A stretch of 9,914 nucleotides of DNA from Thermoleophilia bacterium. GTDB taxonomy: Bacteria; Actinomycetota; Thermoleophilia; Gaiellales; Gaiellaceae. Of the stretch, positions 1 to 5,546 are shown in pieces. Numbering within the stretch: position 1 is the first letter of the stretch; the number at the start of each line of letters is the position of its first letter. Where the stretch lies: positions 1 to 9,914 of the forward strand of contig JABFWJ010000140.1 of the NCBI GenBank assembly GCA_013362295.1. Direction: 5' to 3'. The position numbers and the translations under genes are program-made. Below the pieces are notes generated by a model. It searched no databases. It was given only the letters and a program-made list of their open reading frames with translations, and was not told the origin of the DNA.

Positions 1-159
1 GGCTCGGACTCCGGCGGCTCCGGGTCGGGCTCCGGCGGCGGCTCAGGCGGCGACGGCGGGGGCAGCGGCGGCGGCGGCGGTGACGACCAGACGGTCACCT
101 TGCCGACGCCGACGCTTCCGACTCCCGAACTGCCGATTCCCGATCCGACGCACCACTAG
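1..159 (+). CDS. C-terminal end of a Gly/Ser-rich protein of unknown function (5' partial)
   Basis: The first base is already in frame, and 52 codons run to a TAG stop. Residues 1 to about 27 are almost only Gly and Ser with a few Asp, a flexible low-complexity linker. Then comes DDQTVT and a proline-rich tail in which a Leu-Pro-Thr-Pro-like unit recurs (LPTPT, LPTPE, LPIPD), ending in two histidines. The bulk of the protein lies outside the window, so no domain can be named. Such tails are common on secreted, membrane-anchored or wall-associated actinobacterial proteins and on the extracellular side of Ser/Thr kinases, but that is only context. Triplet regularity and the clean stop support real coding. 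It is convergent with the XdhC gene, with 15 nt between the stops. Confidence 0.6.
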   Translation, partial: GSDSGGSGSGSGGGSGGDGGGSGGGGGDDQTVTLPTPTLPTPELPIPDPTHH

Positions 160-174
160 CGCCGACCGTCCGGG

Positions 175-1062
175 TCAGGCCAGGGCGACGACGCGGTTCT
201 TCTGCACGGCGAGCATCTCGGCGAGGATCTCGAGCGCGATCTCGGAGGGCGTCTCGCCGCCGAGGTCGAGCCCGACGGGGCCCCGAACCTGATCGAGCAG
301 GTCGCCGAGATGCTCGCGGCGCTTCTCCTGGGCGCGGCGTGAGCCGAGCGCGCCGACGTAGAACGCCCCGCCGTCGACACCGCGCTTCAGGGCCGGGATG
401 TCGATGCGCTCCTCGTGCACGAGCGAGACGAGCGCCGTGTCGGCGTCGACGTCCAGCTCGTCGGGCCACTTGACCACGATCTCGTCGGCGCTCGGCACGC
501 GCTCGCGCGTCGCCAGGCCCGCGCGCGGATCGACGACGACCGTTCGCCAGCCGAGCGGCTTCGCGAGGGCGCAGAGTGCCTCTGCGATGTCGCCCGCGCC
601 GACCGCGACCAGCCGAGGTGGGGGCGCCACGGCCTCGACGAAGACCTCGCCGCGCAACTCGGTTCGCGTCGGCGTGTCGTCGTGCCAGCGCTCGCCCGCC
701 TTGTCGCCCGAGACGACGACGTAGCTCGTGCCGCGCTCGATCGGAGGCGCGCCGGCAAACGGCTCGACGAAGACGTCGATCTCGCCGCCGCACGGGAGCC
801 CGACGCTCCAGGCCTCGTCGTCGGCGATGCCGTACGAGACGACCTCGGGCCCTGCGCCGCCGAGCACCGCCTTCGCGCGCTCCGCGACGTCCGCCTCGAC
901 GCAGCCGCCCGAGACCGACCCGAACATCCTGCCGGACGCCGTCACGGCGAGCTTCGAACCGAGCGGGCGCGGGGCACTGCGCCGCGTGGCGACGACCGTC
1001 GCGAGCGCGACCTCCTCGCCCTCGGCGCGCCACTGCTCTGCTCTGGCGAGAACCGCATCCAT
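175..1062 (-). CDS. XdhC/CoxI-family molybdenum hydroxylase maturation protein
   Basis: This 295-residue protein matches the XdhC/CoxI family, which binds molybdenum cofactor and helps insert its sulfurated form into xanthine dehydrogenase or CO dehydrogenase-type enzymes in the cytoplasm. The N-terminal XdhC domain shows the family hallmark GSVSGGCVEADV at about 48-59 with Cys54, and GLPCGGEIDVFVEP at 88-101 with Cys91. The C-terminal domain is Rossmann-like: a beta strand and glycine turn at 151-160 (LVAVGAGDIA), an acidic strand end VVVDPR at 175-180, FYVGALGSRR at 234-243, and a family-typical C-terminus around GETPSEIALEILAEML. Length is usual for the family. The ATG start is preceded 8 nt upstream by TAGGAT, suggesting a leaderless transcript. 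No molybdenum hydroxylase subunit genes are visible here, so its client enzyme is unknown. The family call is firm; the client is not. Confidence 0.92.
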   Translation of the reverse strand: MDAVLARAEQWRAEGEEVALATVVATRRSAPRPLGSKLAVTASGRMFGSVSGGCVEADVAERAKAVLGGAGPEVVSYGIADDEAWSVGLPCGGEIDVFVEPFAGAPPIERGTSYVVVSGDKAGERWHDDTPTRTELRGEVFVEAVAPPPRLVAVGAGDIAEALCALAKPLGWRTVVVDPRAGLATRERVPSADEIVVKWPDELDVDADTALVSLVHEERIDIPALKRGVDGGAFYVGALGSRRAQEKRREHLGDLLDQVRGPVGLDLGGETPSEIALEILAEMLAVQKNRVVALA

Positions 1063-1063
1063 C

Positions 1064-1069
1064 TACGCT
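1064..1069 (+). promoter_or_regulatory. Putative -10 box (TACGCT) of the small helical protein gene
   Basis: TACGCT lies 10 nt before the ATG at 1080, so the transcript would be leaderless or have a leader of only a few bases. It is interleaved with the opposing -10 box of the XdhC gene in a 17-bp gap, so the two promoters probably share sequence. No clear -35 element is visible. Confidence 0.3.
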
Positions 1070-1070
1070 C

Positions 1071-1076
1071 ATCCTA
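1071..1076 (-). promoter_or_regulatory. Putative -10 box (TAGGAT) of the XdhC gene
   Basis: TAGGAT on the minus strand ends 8 nt before the ATG, leaving no room for a ribosome binding site and implying a leaderless mRNA. The same arrangement recurs before at least four other genes in the window. No good -35 hexamer is visible; the -35 position would fall inside the divergent gene. Confidence 0.45.
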
Positions 1077-1079
1077 GAG

Positions 1080-1478
1080 ATGGACGCGGAGCTGGACGCG
1101 CTCGACGAGCTGCTGACCCGCCTCGATGCCGGCGAGCTCGGCGACCCGCTGCCCGTGCTCGCGTACATCGCCGGTCAGGCAGTGAGGATCCCCGCGGACG
1201 ACCTGAACGGCGCGCGCCGCAGGGCGCTCCTGCTCGTCGCCGCCGGCGGCGACCCGCACCGCGAGCTCGACGTCGACGACCGGGCGGTGAAGGCGCTCGC
1301 CGCCGACCTCTACACCGACGAGCGGCGGGCCCAGCTCGGCCGGGGCGTCGACGCACTCGTCCTGCGCGTGCGCGAGCGGCGGGCGGCGCGTGAAGCGGCG
1401 CTCTTCCTTGCCGGCGACGTTGATCTCGCCTGGCGCCTCTTCTCGTTGGCGCTGCTGGCGGAGGAGCTCGCGGAGTGA
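1080..1478 (+). CDS. Small, mostly helical protein of unknown function
   Basis: I do not recognise this 132-residue protein. It is rich in Leu, Ala, Asp and Arg, has no cysteine, no signal peptide and no membrane segment, and looks almost entirely alpha-helical with amphipathic stretches. Examples are the N-terminal DALDELLTRLDAG, the central NGARRRALLLVAAGG (43-57), and the C-terminal LAWRLFSLALLAEELAE. It is therefore probably a soluble cytoplasmic protein. I chose the ATG 17 bp from the divergent XdhC start because the open frame upstream of it runs antisense through XdhC and has only shadow-like arginine-rich content. Its stop overlaps the GTG of the YbaK-like gene by 4 nt, so the two are very likely co-transcribed and translationally coupled. 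Coding status is supported by codon bias and that overlap; function is unknown. Confidence 0.7.
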   Translation: MDAELDALDELLTRLDAGELGDPLPVLAYIAGQAVRIPADDLNGARRRALLLVAAGGDPHRELDVDDRAVKALAADLYTDERRAQLGRGVDALVLRVRERRAAREAALFLAGDVDLAWRLFSLALLAEELAE

Positions 1479-1927
1479 CGCCGGCGGTGGAGGCGGCGAA
1501 GCGCGCCGGGATCGTATTCCGGCTGCACGAGTACGACGGCGTCGCGGTCGGCGAGGGCGACTACGCGGCCTCGGTCGCCGAGGCGCTCGGCCGTCCGGCG
1601 GCGCAGCTCTACAAGACGCTCGTCGCATCCGTCGACGGACGGCTCTCGGTGTTCGTCGTGCCGGCCGACCGGCAGCTCGACCTGCGTGCGGCCGGGAAGC
1701 GCGCGCAGCTTGCCGGCAAGGCGGAGGCGGAGCGCGCCACGGGGTACGTCGTCGGCGGCATCAGCCCGCTGGGCCTGCGCAGGCGGTTGCCCGCGACGGT
1801 CGACGCCTCGGTCTACGAGTGGGAGACGATCCTGGTCAGCGCGGGGCGGCGCGGCTTGCAGATCGAGCTCGCACCGAGCGACCTGATCGCACTGACCGGA
1901 GCGCGTGTCGCTGGGATCACGCGCTAG
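1475..1927 (+). CDS. ybaK: YbaK/EbsC-family aminoacyl-tRNA deacylase (Cys-tRNA(Pro) deacylase type)
   Basis: The 150-residue protein has the whole YbaK fold. YbaK enzymes hydrolyse cysteine that prolyl-tRNA synthetase has wrongly attached to tRNA(Pro), a proofreading step in trans in the cytoplasm. Visible landmarks are the N-terminal TPAVEAAKRAGIVFRLHEY, the catalytic-type lysine Lys47 in LYKTLVA, the VVPADRQLDL segment at 61-70, and the diagnostic YVVGGISPLG at 91-100. After that come the DAS/ETI/SAG segments and ELAPSDLIALTGA. Length is typical. The start is GTG inside GTGA, overlapping the previous stop, with a GGAGGAG ribosome site about 9 nt upstream. Substrate specificity within the family (Cys, Ala or other misacylated tRNAs) cannot be settled by eye. 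It is convergent with the exchanger gene. Confidence 0.93.
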   Translation: MTPAVEAAKRAGIVFRLHEYDGVAVGEGDYAASVAEALGRPAAQLYKTLVASVDGRLSVFVVPADRQLDLRAAGKRAQLAGKAEAERATGYVVGGISPLGLRRRLPATVDASVYEWETILVSAGRRGLQIELAPSDLIALTGARVAGITR

Positions 1928-1941
1928 GGAACCCTGGTTCC
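1928..1941. terminator. Short inverted repeat directly after the ybaK stop
   Basis: GGAACC and GGTTCC form a perfect 6-bp inverted repeat around a 2-nt centre, starting on the base after the TAG. There is no T tract. It could be a weak terminator arm or chance; the larger hairpin downstream is the better candidate. Confidence 0.3.
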
Positions 1942-1971
1942 ACACGGCGCCTGCGGGCGAAATGCTCGAAT

Positions 1972-1994
1972 CTGGTTCGGCTGCGCCGAATCAG
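1972..1994. terminator. Hairpin between convergent genes, possible bidirectional terminator
   Basis: CTGGTTCGGC and GCCGAATCAG pair over 10 positions with one mismatch (a wobble pair on one strand) around a TGC loop. It lies in the 73-bp gap between the ybaK-like gene and the stop of the exchanger gene, the usual place for a shared terminator. No T run follows on either strand, which is common in GC-rich actinobacteria. Confidence 0.45.
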
Positions 1995-2000
1995 GGTCGG

Positions 2001-3038
2001 TCACGTCCCCCACCAGAAGCTCGCCGCGATCACGACGTAGAAGCCGACGAGCACGACACCCTCCTGCCATGTCGACTCGCCGTCGTCGACGATCAGGGCG
2101 CCGAGAACGCCCGAGATCAAGAGGACGAGGGCGAGGAGCGTGGGGAAGACGAGTGTGAGGTGCGTGCTGAAGAGCAGCGACACGAGAACGAGCACGGGCG
2201 TGAGCGCGAGCGCGATCTGCAGCGATGAGTTGAGGATCACCGAGATCGCGAAGTCGGCGCGGTTGCGCACCGCGAGCTGCACGCCGACCACGTTCTCGAC
2301 CGCGTTGCCCGCGATCGCGACGATCACGAGCCCTGCGAACTCCTCGCTCATGTGCAGCGTGTGGATCGCCGGCCGCAACGCGCTGACGAACCAGTCCGAG
2401 ACCAGGGCCGCCCCGACGCCGGCGCCGCCGAGCACCGCCGCGGTCAGCGGGAGCGACCAGCGCGCAGGCACGTGCTCCTCCTCACCGGTCGCTTTGAGGA
2501 AGAGCGGCACCGTGACCACGAAGACGGCGAGCAGCACGCCGGCGCAGATCAGCGAGAGCGCTTCCGGGTGCGGGGCCGCCGGTGTGTGGAACGCGTGTGC
2601 GAGCGACGGAATGGCCATCGTCGCAGCGGCGAGGACGAGCAACGTCGAGATCAAGCGCGCCCGCGCCGAGTCGAAGCGCTGCGTGCCGTTGCGCAGGCCG
2701 CCGGCGAGGAAGGCGATCCCGAGGACCAGGATGCTGTTGGCGAGGATCGAGCCGACGAGCGCCGACTGGACGACGGCGACCAACCCCTCGTGCAGCGCGA
2801 ACAGGGCGATGAAGAGCTCCGGCAGGTTGCCGAGCGCCGACTGGACGACGCCGGCTCCGCCCGAGCCGAGGCGGGAGCCGAGTTGCTCCGTCGCGTGACC
2901 CACGACGCGCGCCAGCGCCGCGAGGGCGACGGCGGTCAAGATGAACGCCGGAACGTCACTCAGGACAAAGTGGGCGACGGCGGCGACCGCGACCAGTGCG
3001 AGCGTCAACGCGAGCTCCAGGCGTTCGCGGCGGGTCAC
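2001..3038 (-). CDS. CAX-family calcium/proton (cation) exchanger
   Basis: This 345-residue integral membrane protein belongs to the CaCA superfamily, CAX branch, which exports Ca2+ (or another divalent cation) in exchange for protons across the cytoplasmic membrane. About ten or eleven hydrophobic segments are visible, arranged as two homologous halves. The first alpha-repeat is GNLPELFIALFAL at 70-82, continuing to VGSILANSILVLG at 95-107. The second is AGNAVENVVGVQLAV at 243-257, continuing to NSSLQIALALTPVLVLV. Glu74 and Glu248 are the expected ion-coordinating acids. A short acidic loop (GEEEHV, 185-190) sits between the halves. I chose the GTG at 3038: the longer upstream frame has non-membrane shadow content, and a TAGCGT -10 box lies 7 nt before this GTG, with no ribosome site. 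Exact ion specificity is inference. Confidence 0.93.
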   Translation of the reverse strand: MTRRERLELALTLALVAVAAVAHFVLSDVPAFILTAVALAALARVVGHATEQLGSRLGSGGAGVVQSALGNLPELFIALFALHEGLVAVVQSALVGSILANSILVLGIAFLAGGLRNGTQRFDSARARLISTLLVLAAATMAIPSLAHAFHTPAAPHPEALSLICAGVLLAVFVVTVPLFLKATGEEEHVPARWSLPLTAAVLGGAGVGAALVSDWFVSALRPAIHTLHMSEEFAGLVIVAIAGNAVENVVGVQLAVRNRADFAISVILNSSLQIALALTPVLVLVSLLFSTHLTLVFPTLLALVLLISGVLGALIVDDGESTWQEGVVLVGFYVVIAASFWWGT

Positions 3039-3045
3039 ACACGCG

Positions 3046-3051
3046 ACGCTA
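3046..3051 (-). promoter_or_regulatory. Putative -10 box (TAGCGT) of the exchanger gene, leaderless
   Basis: TAGCGT on the minus strand ends 7 nt before the GTG. There is no purine-rich ribosome site in the preceding bases, so translation probably starts at or next to the 5' end of the mRNA. The position helps decide this start over longer frames. Confidence 0.45.
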
Positions 3052-3127
3052 ACAAGGCGTCCCTCGAACGGGGGAGGCGACCGGCCACGACCCTGCCGAC
3101 ACTGATCCCGGTCAGGAATCGGTTTCC

Positions 3128-3136
3128 AGGAAGGGG
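3128..3136 (+). promoter_or_regulatory. Ribosome binding site fixing a TTG start
   Basis: AGGAAGGGG lies 7 nt before the TTG at 3144 and directly precedes a perfect signal peptide, so it decides the start. The rest of the 105-bp divergent gap (3039-3143) shows no promoter I can assign to the + strand. Confidence 0.65.
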
Positions 3137-3143
3137 TTCGTCC

Positions 3144-4031
3144 TTGCATCGTCTTTCGTTTGTCCTCGTCGTTCTCGTCGCCGCCGTGGCCGCGTCCACG
3201 GCGTCTGCGTCCGAGCTGATCGATCGCAACGCCGCGAGCGTCAAGCTCTCCGTCAACGCCAAGGGCGAAGCGCTCCTCACCTACAGCGCCCAGGGCAAGG
3301 TCAAGCACGTCCTTGCCGGCGGCGCCGCGAACGCGATCGCACCGACGCGCGCGCGGAAGCAGGTCGAGTTCGCGCTCGACTACGCGGGTGGCTGGGGCAA
3401 GTACCACCGCGACTACTGGAAGACGTTCGGGTCGACGTGCGGCGCCTACGACGGGCCCGCGTTGCACTGGCTCGTCAAGGCCTGCAAGGCACCAGACGGC
3501 ACGTACTGGGCGGTGCAGAAGTGGCAGCGCATGCTTCCGAACTATGGCCTCGCGCCGAACGCGAGTTCCGGCGTCTGGGAGCTCCGCCTGTCCCACTGGA
3601 CGGGCGAGATCGCGGAGCTGACCGTCAACACCGACTGGGCCTGGCACCAGTGGGATCACCTCTACGGCACGTTCACCTACGACGGCAACCCGGTGTTCGG
3701 GTTCAAGTCGAAGCCGAGCGGAGAGCCGCTCGACACGTTCGGGCGGAACCTGTACGTCGACACGCTCGATTCGGCGTACGGCGCGGGCTGGAAGCGCGAG
3801 AACAGCTTCCTAGTGCACAACCCGACGGGTGCGTTCTGCTACTCCGTCAATCCGCACGGCTCGCGTCCGGCGGGCAAGGGCACGCGCTATCGCGCCACCG
3901 TGATCGGCCCCGGCGTCACTCCCGACGTGTACTGGGAGGGTGCATCGCCCGGCGCGTACGACCGTGCTGCGGATCTCGTCGCCAACGACGCGATCTCGCA
4001 GCTCGGCGACAAGCTCTGCCGGGCGAACTAG
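3144..4031 (+). CDS. Secreted, tryptophan-rich protein of unknown function
   Basis: Translation from the TTG gives 295 residues. Residues 1-22 are a classic Sec signal peptide: basic HR, a hydrophobic run FVLVVLVAAVAA, then ASTASA with likely cleavage before SELID. The mature part starts with VKLSVNAKGEALLTYSAQGKVKHVLAGGA, which looks like a beta-rich module. It then turns very rich in Trp, Tyr and Gly (about 12 Trp in all, including WAWHQW at 165-170). Four cysteines (99, 114, 232, 292) could form two disulfides after export. No lipobox or C-terminal anchor is seen, so it is probably released or periplasm-like. I do not recognise a family; aromatic-rich beta proteins of this kind could bind carbohydrate, but that is a guess. 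It is divergent from the exchanger gene, and a strong hairpin overlaps its stop. Confidence 0.82.
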   Translation: MHRLSFVLVVLVAAVAASTASASELIDRNAASVKLSVNAKGEALLTYSAQGKVKHVLAGGAANAIAPTRARKQVEFALDYAGGWGKYHRDYWKTFGSTCGAYDGPALHWLVKACKAPDGTYWAVQKWQRMLPNYGLAPNASSGVWELRLSHWTGEIAELTVNTDWAWHQWDHLYGTFTYDGNPVFGFKSKPSGEPLDTFGRNLYVDTLDSAYGAGWKRENSFLVHNPTGAFCYSVNPHGSRPAGKGTRYRATVIGPGVTPDVYWEGASPGAYDRAADLVANDAISQLGDKLCRAN

Positions 4032-4053
4032 AACTCGTTTCAAAACGAGTTCT
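4030..4053 (+). terminator. Perfect 11-bp inverted repeat at the end of the secreted-protein gene
   Basis: AGAACTCGTTT and AAACGAGTTCT are perfect reverse complements around a CA centre, so a 9 to 10 bp stem with a small loop is possible. The repeat begins inside the TAG stop codon, and only TT follows. Its AT-rich composition stands out in this GC-rich DNA. Intrinsic terminator is the simplest reading; it also insulates the leaderless gene that starts 27 nt later. Confidence 0.65.
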
Positions 4054-4066
4054 TGGAGTCGCTCGC

Positions 4067-4072
4067 TAGGCT
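4067..4072 (+). promoter_or_regulatory. Putative -10 box (TAGGCT) of the flavin reductase gene, leaderless
   Basis: TAGGCT ends 7 nt before the GTG at 4080. The identical hexamer sits 8 nt before the ligase start at 8647. It favours the GTG over the TTG at 4053, which lies in the arm of the preceding hairpin. Confidence 0.45.
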
Positions 4073-4079
4073 CGGCCCC

Positions 4080-4550
4080 GTGGACGAGACCGGGGCCGAG
4101 CAGCGAGCACTCTTCCGGCGGTGGCCCGCCGGTGTCTCGGTCGTCGTCGCCGAGGTCGATGGACGCCGCGCCGCGCTGACCGTCTCGTCGCTCGTCTCGC
4201 TCTCGCTCGACCCGCCGCTCGTCGGGATCTCGATCTCGCAGCAGGCGTCGCTGCACGAGTTGTTGCGGAACGCCGACGAGTGGACCGCCTCGATCCTCGC
4301 CGGCGATCAGGAGCACCTCGCGCAGCACTTCGCGCGCAGTGTTCCGCCGATCGCGCTGTGGAACGGCATCCCGGTCCGCGACGACGATCCGCGCCTGCTC
4401 GCGGACGCGGCTGGATGGCTCGTCGCGCGCACCGTGGACGAGCACCGGACCGGCGACCACACGTTCTTCGTCGGGGAGCTCGTCTCGATCGAAGAGGGAC
4501 GCGCGCCGGATTCGCTCACCTACGTCCACCGAGCCTACAAACCCGTTTGA
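4080..4550 (+). CDS. Flavin reductase-domain protein (FMN-binding split barrel)
   Basis: The 156-residue protein matches the Flavin_Reduct (HpaC/RutF-like) family, small cytoplasmic FMN or FAD proteins that use NAD(P)H to supply reduced flavin to partner monooxygenases, or act as stand-alone flavoproteins. Family landmarks appear in order: FRRWPAGVSVVVA at 12-24, LTVSSLVSLSLDPPLVGISI at 33-52, the HELLRNADEWTASILAGDQEHLAQHFA stretch of helix and strand, and GDHTFFVGELV at 125-135 ahead of a C-terminal YVHRAYKPV. The start was taken as GTG because of the promoter spacing; a TTG nine codons upstream is the alternative. No monooxygenase partner is nearby. Its TGA overlaps the start of the HAD gene by 4 nt, so they are probably coupled. 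The family is secure; whether it is a true reductase is not. Confidence 0.9.
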   Translation: MDETGAEQRALFRRWPAGVSVVVAEVDGRRAALTVSSLVSLSLDPPLVGISISQQASLHELLRNADEWTASILAGDQEHLAQHFARSVPPIALWNGIPVRDDDPRLLADAAGWLVARTVDEHRTGDHTFFVGELVSIEEGRAPDSLTYVHRAYKPV

Positions 4551-5197
4551 TCGACGCCGTCGTCTTCGACCTCGACGGCGTGATTGTCGACTCCGAGCAG
4601 GTCTGGGACGACGTCCGCGAGCGGTACACGCGCGAGGCGGGCGGCACCTACACCGCCTCGGCGGCCCGCGACATGATGGGTATGAGCTCGCTCGAGTGGT
4701 CGCACTACATGGCCGAGACGCTGGGAGTCGCCGGGACCCCCGAGGAGATCAACGCCGCCGTCGTCGAGCGGATGCTCGAGCGCTACGGCGAGGCTCCGCC
4801 GCTGATCCCGGGCTCGGTCGACGCGGTCCGCCGCTGCGCGGCGAGCTGGCCGCTCGCGGTCGCATCGTCCTCGAATCCGGAGCTGATCCAGGTCGTGCTC
4901 GACGCGGCCGGACTGCACGACGCGATCCGCGTCGTCGTGTCGTCGCAGGAGGTGCGCCGGGGCAAGCCGGCGCCGGACGTCTACGTGGAGGCAGCGCGGC
5001 GCCTCGGCATGGAGCCGCACCGCTGCGCGGCCGTCGAGGACTCGCAGAACGGCATCCGTTCCGCGCATGGGGCCGGCATGCGCGTGATCGCCGTGCCGAA
5101 CCCGCATTTTCGCCCGGACGACGAGGCGCTGGCTCAGGCCGACGTCGTGCTGAGCTCGATCGTCGAGCTCACGCCCGAGGTGATCGATCCGTCCTAG
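4547..5197 (+). CDS. HAD-superfamily hydrolase, beta-phosphoglucomutase-like subfamily
   Basis: This is a 216-residue haloacid dehalogenase-superfamily enzyme, probably a cytoplasmic sugar- or metabolite-phosphate phosphatase or phosphomutase. All four motifs are visible. Motif I is VFDLDGVIVDSE with nucleophile Asp8 and general acid/base Asp10. Motif II is the SSS of LAVASSSN around 106-109. Motif III is Lys140 in RRGKPAPDVY. Motif IV is the acidic pair Glu164-Asp165 in AVEDSQNGIRSAHGAGM. The inserted helical cap between about residues 16 and 85 is the type found in beta-phosphoglucomutase relatives. The start is TTG within TTGA, overlapping the flavin reductase stop; translational coupling explains the lack of a strong ribosome site. 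Its 3' end overlaps the convergent SnoaL-like gene by 29 bp. Substrate cannot be inferred. Confidence 0.92.
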   Translation: MIDAVVFDLDGVIVDSEQVWDDVRERYTREAGGTYTASAARDMMGMSSLEWSHYMAETLGVAGTPEEINAAVVERMLERYGEAPPLIPGSVDAVRRCAASWPLAVASSSNPELIQVVLDAAGLHDAIRVVVSSQEVRRGKPAPDVYVEAARRLGMEPHRCAAVEDSQNGIRSAHGAGMRVIAVPNPHFRPDDEALAQADVVLSSIVELTPEVIDPS

Positions 5198-5546
5198 GCG
5201 CGTGCGACGACGAGTAGACGTCCTTGCGCGCGATCTTGCCGTTGCGGATCGGGAAGACGTCGATCCCGTCCCACTCGACCGACTGCCCGTCCCTGGTCGC
5301 GTGCGCCGTCCACTCGCTGACGACGAAATCGTCGCCGATCCGCAGCGAGCGCCCGGTGAACCGCAGGGTCGGCCAGTTCTCGAAGATGCGTCCGATGTGC
5401 GCGCGGACCGCGCCGGCACCTTCGACTCGCTCGCCCGCGGTCCAGTTGTGGAAGACGATGTCGTCCGTGTGCATCGAGGCGACCGCATCGAGGTCCTGGC
5501 GGTTCCACGCCTCGTTGTAGCTTTCGATCAGCGAGCGGAGGCCCAT
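5169..5546 (-). CDS. SnoaL-like / nuclear transport factor 2-fold protein
   Basis: The 125-residue protein fits the SnoaL-like polyketide cyclase / NTF2-fold family. It has a first helix LIESYNEAWNRQDLDAVASMHTDDIVFHNW, a VEGAGAVRAHIGRIFENWPTLRF middle, then four beta strands including FVVSEWTAHATRD and the WDGIDVFPIRNGKIARKDVYS ending typical of the family. Members are small cone-shaped enzymes or binding proteins with very varied substrates, so no reaction is assigned. The ATG shares its A with the TGA of the upstream metallo-beta-lactamase gene (TGATG), making it the last gene of a coupled operon. The final dozen residues (APRTDRSPRA) extend past the usual fold end and are encoded partly opposite the 3' end of the HAD gene, so the tail may be unconserved. 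Confidence 0.87.
   Translation of the reverse strand: MGLRSLIESYNEAWNRQDLDAVASMHTDDIVFHNWTAGERVEGAGAVRAHIGRIFENWPTLRFTGRSLRIGDDFVVSEWTAHATRDGQSVEWDGIDVFPIRNGKIARKDVYSSSHAPRTDRSPRA

Noticed and set aside
1..90. Gly/Ser GGC-rich stretch as a DNA repeat or CRISPR-like element
   Set aside because: The periodicity is that of Gly and Ser codons in a linker; there are no spaced identical repeats.
95..1168. A 357-codon minus-strand frame and several + strand frames across the XdhC gene
   Set aside because: They are arginine- and alanine-rich shadows of the XdhC frame with no family motifs; the XdhC frame has all hallmarks.
2352..3143. Long open frame upstream of the secreted protein, antisense through the exchanger gene
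   Set aside because: Its content is repetitive Arg/Glu/Asp antisense translation. The real start is the TTG with a ribosome site and signal peptide.
3039..3659. N-terminal extension of the exchanger frame through the secreted-protein gene
   Set aside because: It is non-membrane shadow sequence opposite a real gene; the exchanger fold begins at the GTG at 3038.
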